Origin: Ostreococcus lucimarinus CCE9901
Taxonomy: Eukaryota; Chlorophyta; Mamiellophyceae; Mamiellales; Bathycoccaceae
NCBI RefSeq assembly: GCF_000092065.1
Contig: NC_009359.1
Span: 248,001-312,000 of the forward strand
DNA: 64,000 nt
Reading direction: 5' to 3'
Positions 55,435 to 64,000 of this stretch are shown here, piece after piece (the stretch's first letter is position 1; each line of letters opens with the position of its first letter). The position numbers were made by a program, and so were the translations under genes. The notes beneath the pieces were generated by a model. The model was not told the origin of the DNA, did no database searches, and worked only from the letters and a program-made list of their open reading frames with translations.

Positions 55435-55578
55435 CGCGCGTCGCGTCGTGCGTCGCGCCGCGCCGGCGATCGTCGCGCGGCGTCGAGACGCCGCGCGCGA
55501 CGCACACACGGACCACACCACACCCGCGCCGCCCCGCCCGCGCGCCGCGCCCGCCCGCGCGCGTCGCACGACGCCGCG

Positions 55579-57563
55579 ATGGCGCTCGCGACGGCGCCGC
55601 CCGCGGGCAACGTCGCCGACGCGCTCGCGTACGTCCGCGAGGTCCGCGATCGGTTCGCGCGACAGACGGGAAAGTATCGCGAGTTCCTCGCCGCGATGCG
55701 CGACTTTAAGACTGGAACGTGCGTCGCGACGTCGCGCGACGCGACGCGACGCGACGCGACCGACGCGCGATGACGCGCGAGCGACGAACGACTGACGACG
55801 ACGACGACGGCGACGCAGGCTCACGCCCGAGGGCGTGATCGAGCGCGTGCGACGGTGCCTGCGAGGACACGACGATTTGCTCGACGGCTTTCGAGCGTTT
55901 CTGCCCGAGGTGCGGGACGCGCGAGACGAGACGGACGCGAGACGAGACGGAGACGGAGACGACGCGAAAACGACGACGATGGCGCGAGACGACGAAGGCG
56001 CGGTGACTGACGGTGACGCGCGACGCGCGGGTCGGGGCGCAGGGATACTCGACGGCGACGGCGACGGCGAGCGGGACGCGCGCGCGCGGACGACCGGCGA
56101 CGGCGAGCGGGCGCGGAAGACCGAGAAAGGCGCCGAGCGCGCGGGAGGTGGCGATGAAGCGCGAATGCGAGGTGCGCGGGCGACGGCGACGCGCGCGCGA
56201 CGCGCGCGCGGCGGCGAACGCGACGCCGATCGACGCGGGGAAAAGTCGGCTGGGGTCGGAGGGACTCTTTGACGAGTCACGACCCGTCGATCGTTTGAAA
56301 CCACAGCCGTCCGACCGACCGACCTGATCCGACGGCGCGAACCGGCGGTTGGGGTCGCGCGGGCGACGCGCGCGGGACGGCGACGGTTTCGTTCGGTTCG
56401 CGAACGCGCGGAAGACGATCGAGCGCGTGACTGACTGTGTGCGCGAACGCGCGCGTGATAAGGCGACGCAGGAAACGGATGAGAATCGAAGCGCGACGTT
56501 ACTGAGCGGACAAGATTTGCTCAAGCGCATTCGCGCGCAGTACGCGTCGGACGACCGTCCGTATCAGGCGTTTTTACAGACGTTGATTAAGTTTAGGAAC
56601 AAGCAGTTCAGCGCGGAAGAGGTGGTGCAGAAGTGTGCGATATTGTTTTATGATCATCCGCAGTTATTGGAGGGTGAAAATGGGTTGGCCACCTTTGTGC
56701 CGAAGACGTGCAAGCCGCCGACGCGGTCGTCGTGGTTCGAGTGGAGTCCGGCGGTGCATCATCGCTTCAGCAGCGAGAGCTTTCGATTGTTCGTGCGCAC
56801 GTTGTTATTGTGTGAGTATAAAAGTCGCTTAACGCCGCCGGAGCCGAAGATGCGGCGTTGGCGTCTGACGGATGGCGACAGTAGCGAGTCGGATAGCGAC
56901 GACTACACGTCGTCGGACGAGAGCGAAAGCGAGAGTTCGACGGTGATAGAAAAAGAGTCTGGCACGCTTCGACCGGATCAAATTCCCGATCGATGGGTGG
57001 GTAAAATACACGACCGAACGTTGAGCGCGTTCGAGCGCCTGACTTTAGAGCTCAAACCGAAAGACGAAGAGTATTGCTGGGCCGACACCAAGGCGGCGCG
57101 CGAAGCCAAGGAGAGCAAGGACGCGATCGAACTTCGGGGCAAGCGCGGTCGCGGCGAAGAGCGAGATTTCACGACGACGCCTCGAGATTCACCATCACCG
57201 CCGCCGTCGTTTAATAAACGGCGCGCGAGCGCTCGCATCGTGGCCAAGGTGAACCGAGGCATCGTGTACAACCGCTATCGCAGCTTGGCGTCCCCCGACG
57301 GTCTCTCGCGCGGTCGCATGCGCATGACGCGATCGATGAGCACGGTGGACGACACCTTGCCCGCCAAACCAGATCGCAAGTTCTTGATCAATCGTGACGA
57401 AGGCAAGATGTCCCCGCTGTGCGCCGAGCGCATCGGATTACACTCCCTGCCCGCCGTCGCGCTCGAGAAAATCATCGCGTGCTACAGCGCGCAAGAGGGC
57501 GTCGCCGAGCTCAATCAAATTCGCGAGTCTCTGATCAAATCGCTCATAAAAAATAATAGGTAA
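55579..57563 (+). CDS. SIN3-like protein with two PAH domains and AT-hook-like motifs, no SIN3 HDAC-interaction region (4 exons)
   Basis: The model is 55579-55718, 55819-55909, 56043-56171 and 56472-57563, 483 aa. PAH1 needs splicing: [20 protein letters not shown], then [13 protein letters not shown] joins [20 protein letters not shown] and FRAFLPE, and exon 3 continues with GYS as in SIN3 'FLPPGY'. Exon 3 is AT-hook-like ([15 protein letters not shown]). Exon 4 gives PAH2 ([20 protein letters not shown], then [20 protein letters not shown]). Introns are 100, 133 and 300 bp with GTGCGK/GTGCGC donors, ACTGAC branches and CAG acceptors. A Ser/Asp/Glu-rich region and a basic end follow. The exon 3 donor could instead be at 56147. 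SIN3 scaffolds HDAC corepressors; this short form lacks the HDAC-interaction region. Confidence 0.7.
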
Positions 57564-57780
57564 CGAAGCACGCGCGCGCGCCGCCGCACGGCGCGCGATC
57601 GATGTAAAGGCTATCATACATGTGGCATTAAACTCGTCCGAGCGCGTCAAGACCTACCTCCGCGATCCGCCCTCGCGCGCGCGATCCCCGCGCGCGCGTC
57701 TCCCCTTCCCCGCGTCTCGCCGCGCGCGCGCGCCTCGGCGCGAAAACGCGTCTCTACCGATCCTTCGCGCCGTCGCGCGC

Positions 57781-57951
57781 TCAGTGCCCGCCCGGATTCA
57801 CAAACTTGCTCGCCTTTTTGTCCGCCTCCGTGATTCCCATCGTCGCGTAGACCACCGCCACGCCGACGGCGCCGATGCCGGTGAAGAACGGCCACGCCTT
57901 GGGGATCTCGCGCGTGAGCGCCGACAGAAAGCTCGTGTTCGCGTGCGGCAT
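57781..57951 (-). CDS. Mitochondrial ATP synthase 6-kDa subunit (plant-type)
   Basis: This 56-aa protein is one membrane helix with polar ends. It begins MPHANTSFLSALTREIPKAW, then PFFTGIGAVGVAVVYATMGI, and ends TEADKKASKFVNPGGH. The order 'W-P-F-x-G...G-[IL]-T-E-x-D-x-K-x-S-x-F-V' matches the plant 6-kDa subunit of mitochondrial F1Fo-ATP synthase (Arabidopsis At3g46430-like). It would sit in the Fo membrane part. The ATG at 57951 matches the expected 56-residue length exactly; longer frames start at non-ATG codons. It is small and easily missed by gene finders. The OSCP gene of the same complex is 0.9 kb downstream. Confidence 0.82.
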   Translation of the reverse strand: MPHANTSFLSALTREIPKAWPFFTGIGAVGVAVVYATMGITEADKKASKFVNPGGH

Positions 57952-58055
57952 CGGTGCGGCGCGCGGATTCGTGAGGCGTGCGCGAGGTCGAGGACGCGCG
58001 ACGGTGTCTGCGGTCTTCACATCGCGACGCGACGCGAACGCGCGACGCCGACGCC

Positions 58056-58667
58056 ATGACGAGCGACGACGCGCGCGCGTACGATCACCTGGTGAAAATC
58101 CTCCTCGTCGGCGACTCCGGGGTCGGGAAGTCGTCGCTGCTCGCGCGATTCATCAGCGATTCGTTCGACGAGCAGGGCCCGACGGTGGGCGTGGACTTTA
58201 AACTGAAACACGTCGACGTCGACGGGACGAGGCTGAAGCTCACGGTGTGGGACACCGCGGGACAGGAACGGTTTCGAACGCTGACGAGCTCGTATTACAG
58301 AGGCGCGCACGGGGTCGTGTTCGTGTACGACGTGACGTCGAGGGAAAGCTTTGAGAACGCGCGCGAGACGTGGCGAAAGGAGGTGGAGATGTACGGAACG
58401 ATCGCGAATTCGGTGAAGATTGTGATTGGAAATAAGATCGATAGGGAAGATGAACGAACGGTGGCGCGGAAGGAGGGCGTGGCGTTCGCGAAGGAGTATG
58501 GGTGCTTGTTTCTGGAGTGCAGCGCGAAGACCAAGGTGCGCGTGGCGGAGGCGTTCGACGAGTTGGTCAAGGGGATTTTGGACGCGCCGGGGTTGTTGGT
58601 GGACGAAGTCGACGATGGGGTGAAACTCGGCGCGTATGCCGATCGCGCGGGCGGTGGGTGCTGCTGA
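58056..58667 (+). CDS. RAB18: Rab GTPase, RAB18/RabC-like
   Basis: This 203-aa small GTPase has the P-loop GDSGVGKSS (19-27), switch I GPTVGVDFKLKHV, WDTAGQERFRTLTSSYYRGA, NKID and SAK elements (GNKIDREDERTV and ECSAKTKVRVAEAF), and a C-terminal CC for geranylgeranylation. 'DSFDEQGPTVGVDFKLK' and 'YDVTSRESFENARETW' match RAB18/RabC. RAB18 acts at the ER and lipid droplets. The ATG at 58056 is chosen by family length; upstream codons in the frame are Arg-rich and overlap the divergent ATP-synthase promoter. It lies 104 bp from the 6-kDa gene start. Confidence 0.92.
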   Translation: MTSDDARAYDHLVKILLVGDSGVGKSSLLARFISDSFDEQGPTVGVDFKLKHVDVDGTRLKLTVWDTAGQERFRTLTSSYYRGAHGVVFVYDVTSRESFENARETWRKEVEMYGTIANSVKIVIGNKIDREDERTVARKEGVAFAKEYGCLFLECSAKTKVRVAEAFDELVKGILDAPGLLVDEVDDGVKLGAYADRAGGGCC

Positions 58668-58859
58668 AGAACGCGAGCGGTACCGCGCCGTCGCGGGCGA
58701 GGAAGGAAATGAAACTCGCCGCGACGCATGTTGTAATCTAGAGATAGTATTGAAAGATCTTCAAAAAGCTACAGGCGCGCTCTCGGATCGGTCGAGACAT
58801 GGTTCGTCGCCTCGACGTGTCGCGAGCGCATTTTTACGTGTACAAACATCGACTCGCAT

Positions 58860-59894
58860 CTAGAGTGGCGCGGCGATGACTGCCTCATACTTCTTAACCG
58901 TCGTCATCAACGAGAGATCGAAGAACTTTTCGCCGATGCTCGCCGTCAAACCACCGATCAATCGAGGGTCAACCACGGCCTCGATCTTCAGCGTCGAGCC
59001 CGATGGGGCGTGGCCCTTGATGGATTCCGTAACCTTGGTGAGCTGCGCCGGGGTGAGCGCCTGCGCCGTCGTGATGACGCACTTCACCTCGTTACGGGAA
59101 GCCATGCATTGCTCTTCGAAGCGAAGCGAAATCTTGTGCAACTCCTTCAGCCGTCCGTACTCCGCCATCGTGGCGACGAAGTTGCTCGTGATCGGCGTAA
59201 ACTTCGCGCCCGCGCAAAATTCCTTGACGCCCGCCAACTTCTTGCTCTTCGCCATCGACGGATCCATCAGAAACTGCTTAAACTTGAGATCTTTCTCGAC
59301 CAAAGCCGTGAGCTACATCGATGAAATCACGCGCGCGTCGATCGTCGTCAGTCACTCGTCCTCGTCTCGCCGTCGTCGTTCCGTCCCCTCTCTCTCGCGC
59401 GCGTCGCTCGTCTCGCGCTTTCAAACTCACCTGCGCCACTTCACTCTCAACCGCGGCCAAAGACCCAGCCTTCGTCGCCGCGACGTACAACGCCGTGGCG
59501 TACCGTCCGCTCGTCCCGAATTGTTGCAAAGGCGCCTGCGTCGTTCCGCCCGCGTCCCAAAGTCAGTCCCCGCGCCCGATCCCCCCCCCCCCGCGCCCAC
59601 GCCTCGCCGTCCCGTCCCTCGCCCTCGTCCATCGCGTCCTCGAATTTCCCACGCACCTTCACGTCCCCCCCGCTCGCCCCCTTCGCGCTCGCCGTCGCGT
59701 ACGTTCGCTGCGAAGCGTCGTCGTCCGTCAGTCCTCGCGCGTCCCGATCGAATCTTCGCGCGCGTCGTCGCGCGTCGCCGTCGCGCGTCGCCGCGCGATT
59801 CGCGTCGCGTCGCATCGCGCGAATTTCGTCTCGCGCGTTCGCGCACCTCGAGCGTCGATCGCGCGGTCGCGCATCGCGCGAGTCGTCGAAGCAT
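58860..59894 (-). CDS. Mitochondrial ATP synthase OSCP (delta/subunit O), 4 exons
   Basis: The model joins 59894-59847, 59707-59657, 59535-59431 and 59312-58860, 218 aa. All joins are phase 0. Exon 1 gives the mitochondrial presequence MLRRLARCATARSTLE, exon 2 RTYATASAKGASGGDVK, exon 3 APLQQFGTSGRYATALYVAA, and exon 4 LTALVEKDLKFKQFLMDPSM. This restores the OSCP block 'V..FGI.GRYATALY.AA' and 'K..FL.DPS'. The C-terminal part has VDPRLIGGLTASIGEKFFDL and ends VIAAPL. Introns of 139, 121 and 118 bp have donors GTGCGC, GTGCGT and GTGAGT, ACTGAC sites and CAG/TAG acceptors. OSCP joins the peripheral stalk to the F1 head and is needed for coupling. The divergent kelch gene starts 165 bp away. Confidence 0.93.
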
Positions 59895-60058
59895 CGCGTC
59901 GTCCGCGTGTGCGGGTCGCGCGCGCGCGGGTCGACCGCGCCGCGCGGAAATCGCACGCGCGCGCGGCGCCGAGCTCGTAACACCAAAGACCAAAGCCGGC
60001 GCGCGTCCATCGCGCGCGGCACACGCGCGCGCGACGGCGAGCGCGCGCGACGACGCGC

Positions 60059-63046
60059 ATGGCGCGACGACGCGAGCGCACGCGTCGACGCGCGCGCTCG
60101 CGCGCGCGATGGACGCTCGGCGTCGTCGGAAGCGCGGTCTGCGCCTGCGCGACCGCGATCCGAGGCGCGCGCGCGGGCAACGCCATCGGCGCGGCGCTGC
60201 GCGCGACGGGAGGCGCGACGCGCGATGGGCGCGATGGTGGACGGGAAAACGATGGCGCGCGCGGGACGACGCGAGCGAGCGCGAGGGCGAGCGATGGGGC
60301 GAACGCGGTGGGCGTGGAGGAGCTGGACGAGAACGCGCGCGAGAGCGAAACCGCGGCGGCGATTCGTTCGGGCGCGCGGGTTCGATTGACGGACGCGCGA
60401 GCGCGAGAGATGCTGAGTGGGACGATGATGGCGATGTACGGTGGCTTAGGGGAGACCGGGGAGACGACGAATTCGATGGACGTGCTCGTCGGGAGCGGGA
60501 GCGGGGATTATCTGGCGTGGTGTCGACGCGGCGAGCGCGCGAGCGCGGCGCCGGCGGTGGCGAGTGTGGGCGCGGCGGTGCACGCGGACGCGAACAAAGT
60601 CATGTTTCACGGCGGGTACAAGGTTTGGGACGCTGGCAGCGAGTTTGAGGACTTTGCCTCGACGCGCGCGTTTGATATGAAGACGGGTGAGTTTGAATGC
60701 CTCACCGCCGGAACCGCCGAAAACGAAAAGGCTGCGCTGGGCCAGACCCACGGCGCGTGCCCGAAACTCCACGGCGCGCACACTGGTAAGCGCGACGAAG
60801 AAGTGGCCGTCATTACCACTAAGCCGATTCGTTTGCCGAAAGCAGTGGCGAAGAAAGAGACGGCTCACGTCGAGGCCGCGCTCGGTAAACACTTGACTCG
60901 CCCAGAGCTTCCCGCGATCGACGTCGAAGACGAGGAAGACGACGCGACAACGAGCTCTGTTGAAGAAACTACCGATGGCGAAGGTGCGTCTGAGCTGGGC
61001 AGTGAGTCCAAGCAGCACGCCATGATCATCTTTGGTGGTCGCGACGAGAACGACCAACGCTTGGACACCGTCTACGCGCTCGGTCTCGAAGACAAGAAAT
61101 GGCGGAAGATTGAGTACGAACTTCCAGACGAGCGAGACGACATGGTGCCCCAAGGACCGTTTGAAATGCCACTCATCGTGAAGAACGAGCATAAAAACGG
61201 GAAACCGTTTCCGCTTGGGCGTTCGGGCGCCACCGCGGTGGTGACCAAGGACAATAAGATGATTATTTACGGCGGCTTTGTCGTCGAGGGCCGCCTCGGT
61301 TTCAACGTCGGTGAAACGCTCGTGCTTGATTTAGATAAGATGAAGTTCAGCTACCCGATGACGAGTGGCTCTATTCCAGTTCGTCGTAACAAACACTCTG
61401 CAGTTCTTGACAACGAGAATCGCATGTGGATGTGGGGCGGTTCGGTTTGGGATCACACCGGAGGTAGCTCGACGTATGCGTCCACGGCGACGTACTACGC
61501 CGACGTGAGCAACCCCAAGTCCATCGTATGGCATCGTGTGGAAACGAAAGGCAAACCGCCGAGTCAGCGTCGATTCCATTCAGCCATCATCGTGGACGGC
61601 GGCATGTACATCATCGGCGGTGAAGACTATCGCACTCGGACGTACCTGAACGACGTCCACAGGCTCGACTTGAAGACGTTCACTTGGACGCAGCCCGCTG
61701 TTCTAGGTGGTCTCGAAGGTGGTCGAATCCGTTCGAGCATGTTCCCGTGGGTAACGGATGCGTTCAAGAAGCTGGCGCATCCTGAGGCGAGTTTAGGCAA
61801 GTCTCACCACGAGCACACGCACGACGACAAACACGAAGAAGATTTGAAGCGGAAGGTCTCGATCAAGGACGCGGATGAGGAAAAGCCAAAGGATGAAAAA
61901 AAGGACGAAACTAATGCTTTTTCGATCGACATTTCTACGTGCGGCAAAGGTGAACAGGCGCGCGTGCGCACCGGCGAGAACCAGCCTGAAATTGAGAACT
62001 TGATCTCGGTGCTCGTCGATGGTTCAACTTTGGCTTCCAAAAACGGAGCTCTCGGCGCGGAAGACCCGACCGACGCCGCATCGTTGGCAGCTAGTCTCGC
62101 TAGCAATGGCTGGCTTGCAAACACTGCTCGTGGAGCCTCGATTATGTCTGAATCCAGCATGGTGTGGCGCAAGGCGCCGAGTGTCGGCGAAAGCGAAGGC
62201 GTCCCGGGTTGGATCACTGATGCCGGCGGGCGCGATAGTTCGATCTTGACTGAAACTCTCGACGCAGATCCGGATGCGGCGAGCATCGAGGAGCGATTAC
62301 TCGCCGCCGTCAAGGCAGTGTCTAGTGACACAAAACTTAAGTCGAGCGGCGGTAGCGCGCACGCGGTGAAGAAATCTGAAACCAAGGAACACGAGAAAGC
62401 ATCGCCGAAGAAGCGCGTCGACTCAGAAGATGAAGATGACGAAAAGAAGACAAAGAAGAGTTCGCATCACGAGTCTTCGCCTCATCACAAATCATCGCGC
62501 GACCACGACGACGAGGACGAAGATGCCGAGGAGCCTAAATCCTTGAAATCGTCGCATCATAAGTCGTCCAAAGAGGCCAACCACGAGGATGACGACGAGG
62601 AATCGGAACACAAGACACATCACGGTTCTCGCCACAAAGACGAAGACGAAGACGAAGACGAAGACGAATCACGACACTCGTCTCACTCTCACTCGGCGTC
62701 TCACAAGAAGGAAAAGGTTCACCTCTCTGGTGCGGCCAAGATGCTTCAGATGATTCAATCCCAAGGTGCCGATGAGGCGAGGCTGGGTCGGGTCGCGAAC
62801 ATTCGCGCCGGCGACTCGGCACGTCACTTTTACTTGTGGAGCGGCGTCGCTCTGGTGGCGATCGCTGCGGCGATTCTTATCAACCAAAAGAAGACCGAGA
62901 AGAAGCAAGAGAGTGACGTCGAGCGAATTCCCTTAGTTTTGAGTAGCTCGTCGATCTCTGACTCGCCAAACAAGAGCGCCACGTGGCAGCAAGAAGCGTT
63001 AGCTCGCAGAGGGGTCAGGTATGGCGACGATTTTGACGAGCCATAG
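60059..63046 (+). CDS. Type I membrane protein with kelch repeats and a long His/Asp/Glu/Ser-rich region
   Basis: This 995-aa protein is not matched to a known family. An Arg-rich start and hydrophobic segment (LGVVGSAVCACATAI) form a signal peptide. Kelch-type blades lie between about 315 and 540: MIIFGGRDENDQRLDTVYAL, MIIYGGFVVEGRLG, MWMWGGSVWDHTGG and MYIIGGEDYRTRTYLNDVHR. A linker follows, then about 780-884 is His/Ser/Asp/Glu-rich (HHESSPHHKSSRDHDDEDED, then DEDEDEDEDESRHSSHSHS). One transmembrane segment lies near 923-944 (LWSGVALVAIAAAILI) with a Lys-rich stop-transfer end. So a lumenal or extracellular propeller plus a metal- or calcium-binding-like acidic/His segment is likely. The ATG at 60059 opens the frame. 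Confidence 0.75.
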   Translation: MARRRERTRRRARSRARWTLGVVGSAVCACATAIRGARAGNAIGAALRATGGATRDGRDGGRENDGARGTTRASARASDGANAVGVEELDENARESETAAAIRSGARVRLTDARAREMLSGTMMAMYGGLGETGETTNSMDVLVGSGSGDYLAWCRRGERASAAPAVASVGAAVHADANKVMFHGGYKVWDAGSEFEDFASTRAFDMKTGEFECLTAGTAENEKAALGQTHGACPKLHGAHTGKRDEEVAVITTKPIRLPKAVAKKETAHVEAALGKHLTRPELPAIDVEDEEDDATTSSVEETTDGEGASELGSESKQHAMIIFGGRDENDQRLDTVYALGLEDKKWRKIEYELPDERDDMVPQGPFEMPLIVKNEHKNGKPFPLGRSGATAVVTKDNKMIIYGGFVVEGRLGFNVGETLVLDLDKMKFSYPMTSGSIPVRRNKHSAVLDNENRMWMWGGSVWDHTGGSSTYASTATYYADVSNPKSIVWHRVETKGKPPSQRRFHSAIIVDGGMYIIGGEDYRTRTYLNDVHRLDLKTFTWTQPAVLGGLEGGRIRSSMFPWVTDAFKKLAHPEASLGKSHHEHTHDDKHEEDLKRKVSIKDADEEKPKDEKKDETNAFSIDISTCGKGEQARVRTGENQPEIENLISVLVDGSTLASKNGALGAEDPTDAASLAASLASNGWLANTARGASIMSESSMVWRKAPSVGESEGVPGWITDAGGRDSSILTETLDADPDAASIEERLLAAVKAVSSDTKLKSSGGSAHAVKKSETKEHEKASPKKRVDSEDEDDEKKTKKSSHHESSPHHKSSRDHDDEDEDAEEPKSLKSSHHKSSKEANHEDDDEESEHKTHHGSRHKDEDEDEDEDESRHSSHSHSASHKKEKVHLSGAAKMLQMIQSQGADEARLGRVANIRAGDSARHFYLWSGVALVAIAAAILINQKKTEKKQESDVERIPLVLSSSSISDSPNKSATWQQEALARRGVRYGDDFDEP

Positions 63047-63081
63047 ACAGTTTGTGTAGTTCTAAGATAATCAAGTACAAA

Positions 63082-64000
63082 TCAAACGCTTTCGTCGTAT
63101 TTTGCGACTGTGGGCCCCCCGCTTACTAATGGTTCGCTATCTTCGTCGTTGCTCGTGAATTTCCCTTTCGCGATGGCGACCAAAACTACGCCGAAGGCGA
63201 TCGCAGTGGCGCCAAAGACAGCGTTGAACGCGACATACTTTCCCTCGTCAACCGCGATCAGTTGAACCTCCTCCACGCGACGACCAGGGATCTGGAGCCG
63301 CACGTACGACAAATCCTCACCGAGATCACCGTCGGAGTCATCACCGGTTTGTTCACTTTGCAAAATCCACCCCTCCGTCGGCATCTCCACGAGCACCTCG
63401 TTTTCGCCTTGTGCGATCGAGACGTTCGTCAGCGGCACTTGAGGATTGAACGCACACTCAGCATCGGGAGTGAATGTACACACCGAAAACCCAGTTGGCG
63501 CGCATCGAAGCGCGTAGACACCATCTCCGTGCTTTCCTTCCTTGTGATTCCAGAAATGACCGGGAGCGTCTTCACCGCATCCTTGCGTTACGCTACACGT
63601 GAAAACGCTGTTTTCGACGTCGTGAGCCGATTGACTAGCCGGATTGAGTTGCTTATTGGTCAGAGTCAATCCACCATGATCGTCAGCAATCATGTCAGAG
63701 ACGTTTTGCGACGAATATTTGTCTGAAGTCCCGTACTGAGCTGCAGTGACGGTGTTTGCGTCGCCACACGAGTTAACGATGCCGAGCTCTGGACAGAACT
63801 GTGTACCGTGCGATCGCAAGTTGAGATCATCGCAGTTTCGCGAGCGAGAGTTTCGCACATTGAAACATTGCCCGATTTCGAGGTTCGGCGCGCAAGAACA
63901 AGAGCATGTGCCACTGAAACGTTCCGGGTCATCCTCGGTCCAAGTCGCATCGTGCGTGATGGAGGCTGTTTGTACTTTTGACGCGGCGACTTGATCGTCG
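63082..64000 (-). CDS. Cys-rich type I membrane protein, C-terminal part (5' end outside the window)
   Basis: The frame is open to the right edge; 305 C-terminal residues are visible, and the first true start lies beyond 64000. The extracellular or lumenal part is rich in Cys (GTCSCSCAPNLEIGQCF, NCDDLNLRS, QFCPELGIVNSCGD, FTCSVTQGCGEDAPGH, RCAPTGFSVCTFTPDAECAF) and likely disulfide-bonded. It ends with a transmembrane helix (AFNAVFGATAIAFGVVLVAIA) and a short acidic cytosolic tail with SEPLV, a possible acidic-dileucine-like sorting signal. No known domain is recognised. It is tail to tail with the kelch gene, 35 bp apart. Confidence 0.7.
   Translation of the reverse strand, partial: DDQVAASKVQTASITHDATWTEDDPERFSGTCSCSCAPNLEIGQCFNVRNSRSRNCDDLNLRSHGTQFCPELGIVNSCGDANTVTAAQYGTSDKYSSQNVSDMIADDHGGLTLTNKQLNPASQSAHDVENSVFTCSVTQGCGEDAPGHFWNHKEGKHGDGVYALRCAPTGFSVCTFTPDAECAFNPQVPLTNVSIAQGENEVLVEMPTEGWILQSEQTGDDSDGDLGEDLSYVRLQIPGRRVEEVQLIAVDEGKYVAFNAVFGATAIAFGVVLVAIAKGKFTSNDEDSEPLVSGGPTVAKYDESV

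Noticed and set aside
54481-55773. 430-codon plus frame opposite DEG9
   Set aside because: It is the reverse of DEG9 and is almost all Arg/His; only its last part overlaps the real PAH exon, in another frame.

Overview
The window looks like a nuclear chromosome segment of a picoplanktonic prasinophyte green alga, most likely Ostreococcus or a close Mamiellales relative. The evidence is a GC-rich sequence packed with single-copy eukaryotic genes, many shared promoters of 80-350 bp, almost no repeats, and few short introns. Plant-type plastid proteins are present: LHCSR, a plastid phosphate translocator, ClpP and dehydroquinate synthase. The organism is inferred from gene content and compactness, not from a database match. 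About 39 protein genes are supported. I saw no rRNA, tRNA, CRISPR array, transposon or viral gene.

Layout. 1-5.7 kb: a SNF2 chromatin remodeller cut by the window edge, a PRONE-domain RopGEF-like gene, and, head to head with it, exocyst SEC5. 5.7-9 kb: an SLC17/PHT4-type transporter, a small cupin and a PEP/phosphate-translocator-like gene. 9.3-16 kb: a spliced RRM+WW RNA-binding protein, a protein kinase, a Mei2-like RNA-binding protein and PHO88/SND3. 16-24.7 kb: MCM9, a large HECT E3 ligase and an unknown organelle-targeted protein. 25-30.6 kb: asparagine synthetase (with a candidate spliced targeting leader), a BMT5-like methyltransferase, a zinc-ribbon protein, a HAD phosphatase and a small unknown protein. 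30.7-41 kb: citrate synthase, an SNAPC4-like Myb protein, LHCSR, an Sfi1-like repeat protein, a TspO/MBR protein and dehydroquinate synthase. 41-53.5 kb: a large unfamiliar WW/coiled-coil membrane protein, SEC11, UBE2S, plastid ClpP, leucyl aminopeptidase, a secreted RCC1-like protein, Alba, ADAT2, a GYF-domain protein and a cyclophilin. 53.8-64 kb: DEG9, a SIN3-like PAH protein, two mitochondrial ATP-synthase subunits flanking RAB18, a kelch/His-rich membrane protein, and a Cys-rich membrane protein cut by the right edge.

There are no operons, but some neighbours make sense together. The RopGEF-like gene and SEC5 share a 163-bp promoter region. SEC11, UBE2S and ClpP are adjacent proteolysis and processing genes. 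The 6-kDa and OSCP subunits of mitochondrial ATP synthase lie about 0.9 kb apart. The introns I reconstruct sit near gene 5' ends and share a GTGSG-type donor, an ACTGAC/ACTAAC branch site and a YAG acceptor.

The most unusual items are the PRONE protein beside SEC5, the signal-peptide/WW/coiled-coil/two-TM protein, the reduced PAH-only SIN3-like gene with AT-hook-like motifs, the repeat-rich LHCSR promoter, a chimeric fragment of the kinase gene 5' region lying just downstream of that gene, and a shared upstream motif around GCRAACAGT.
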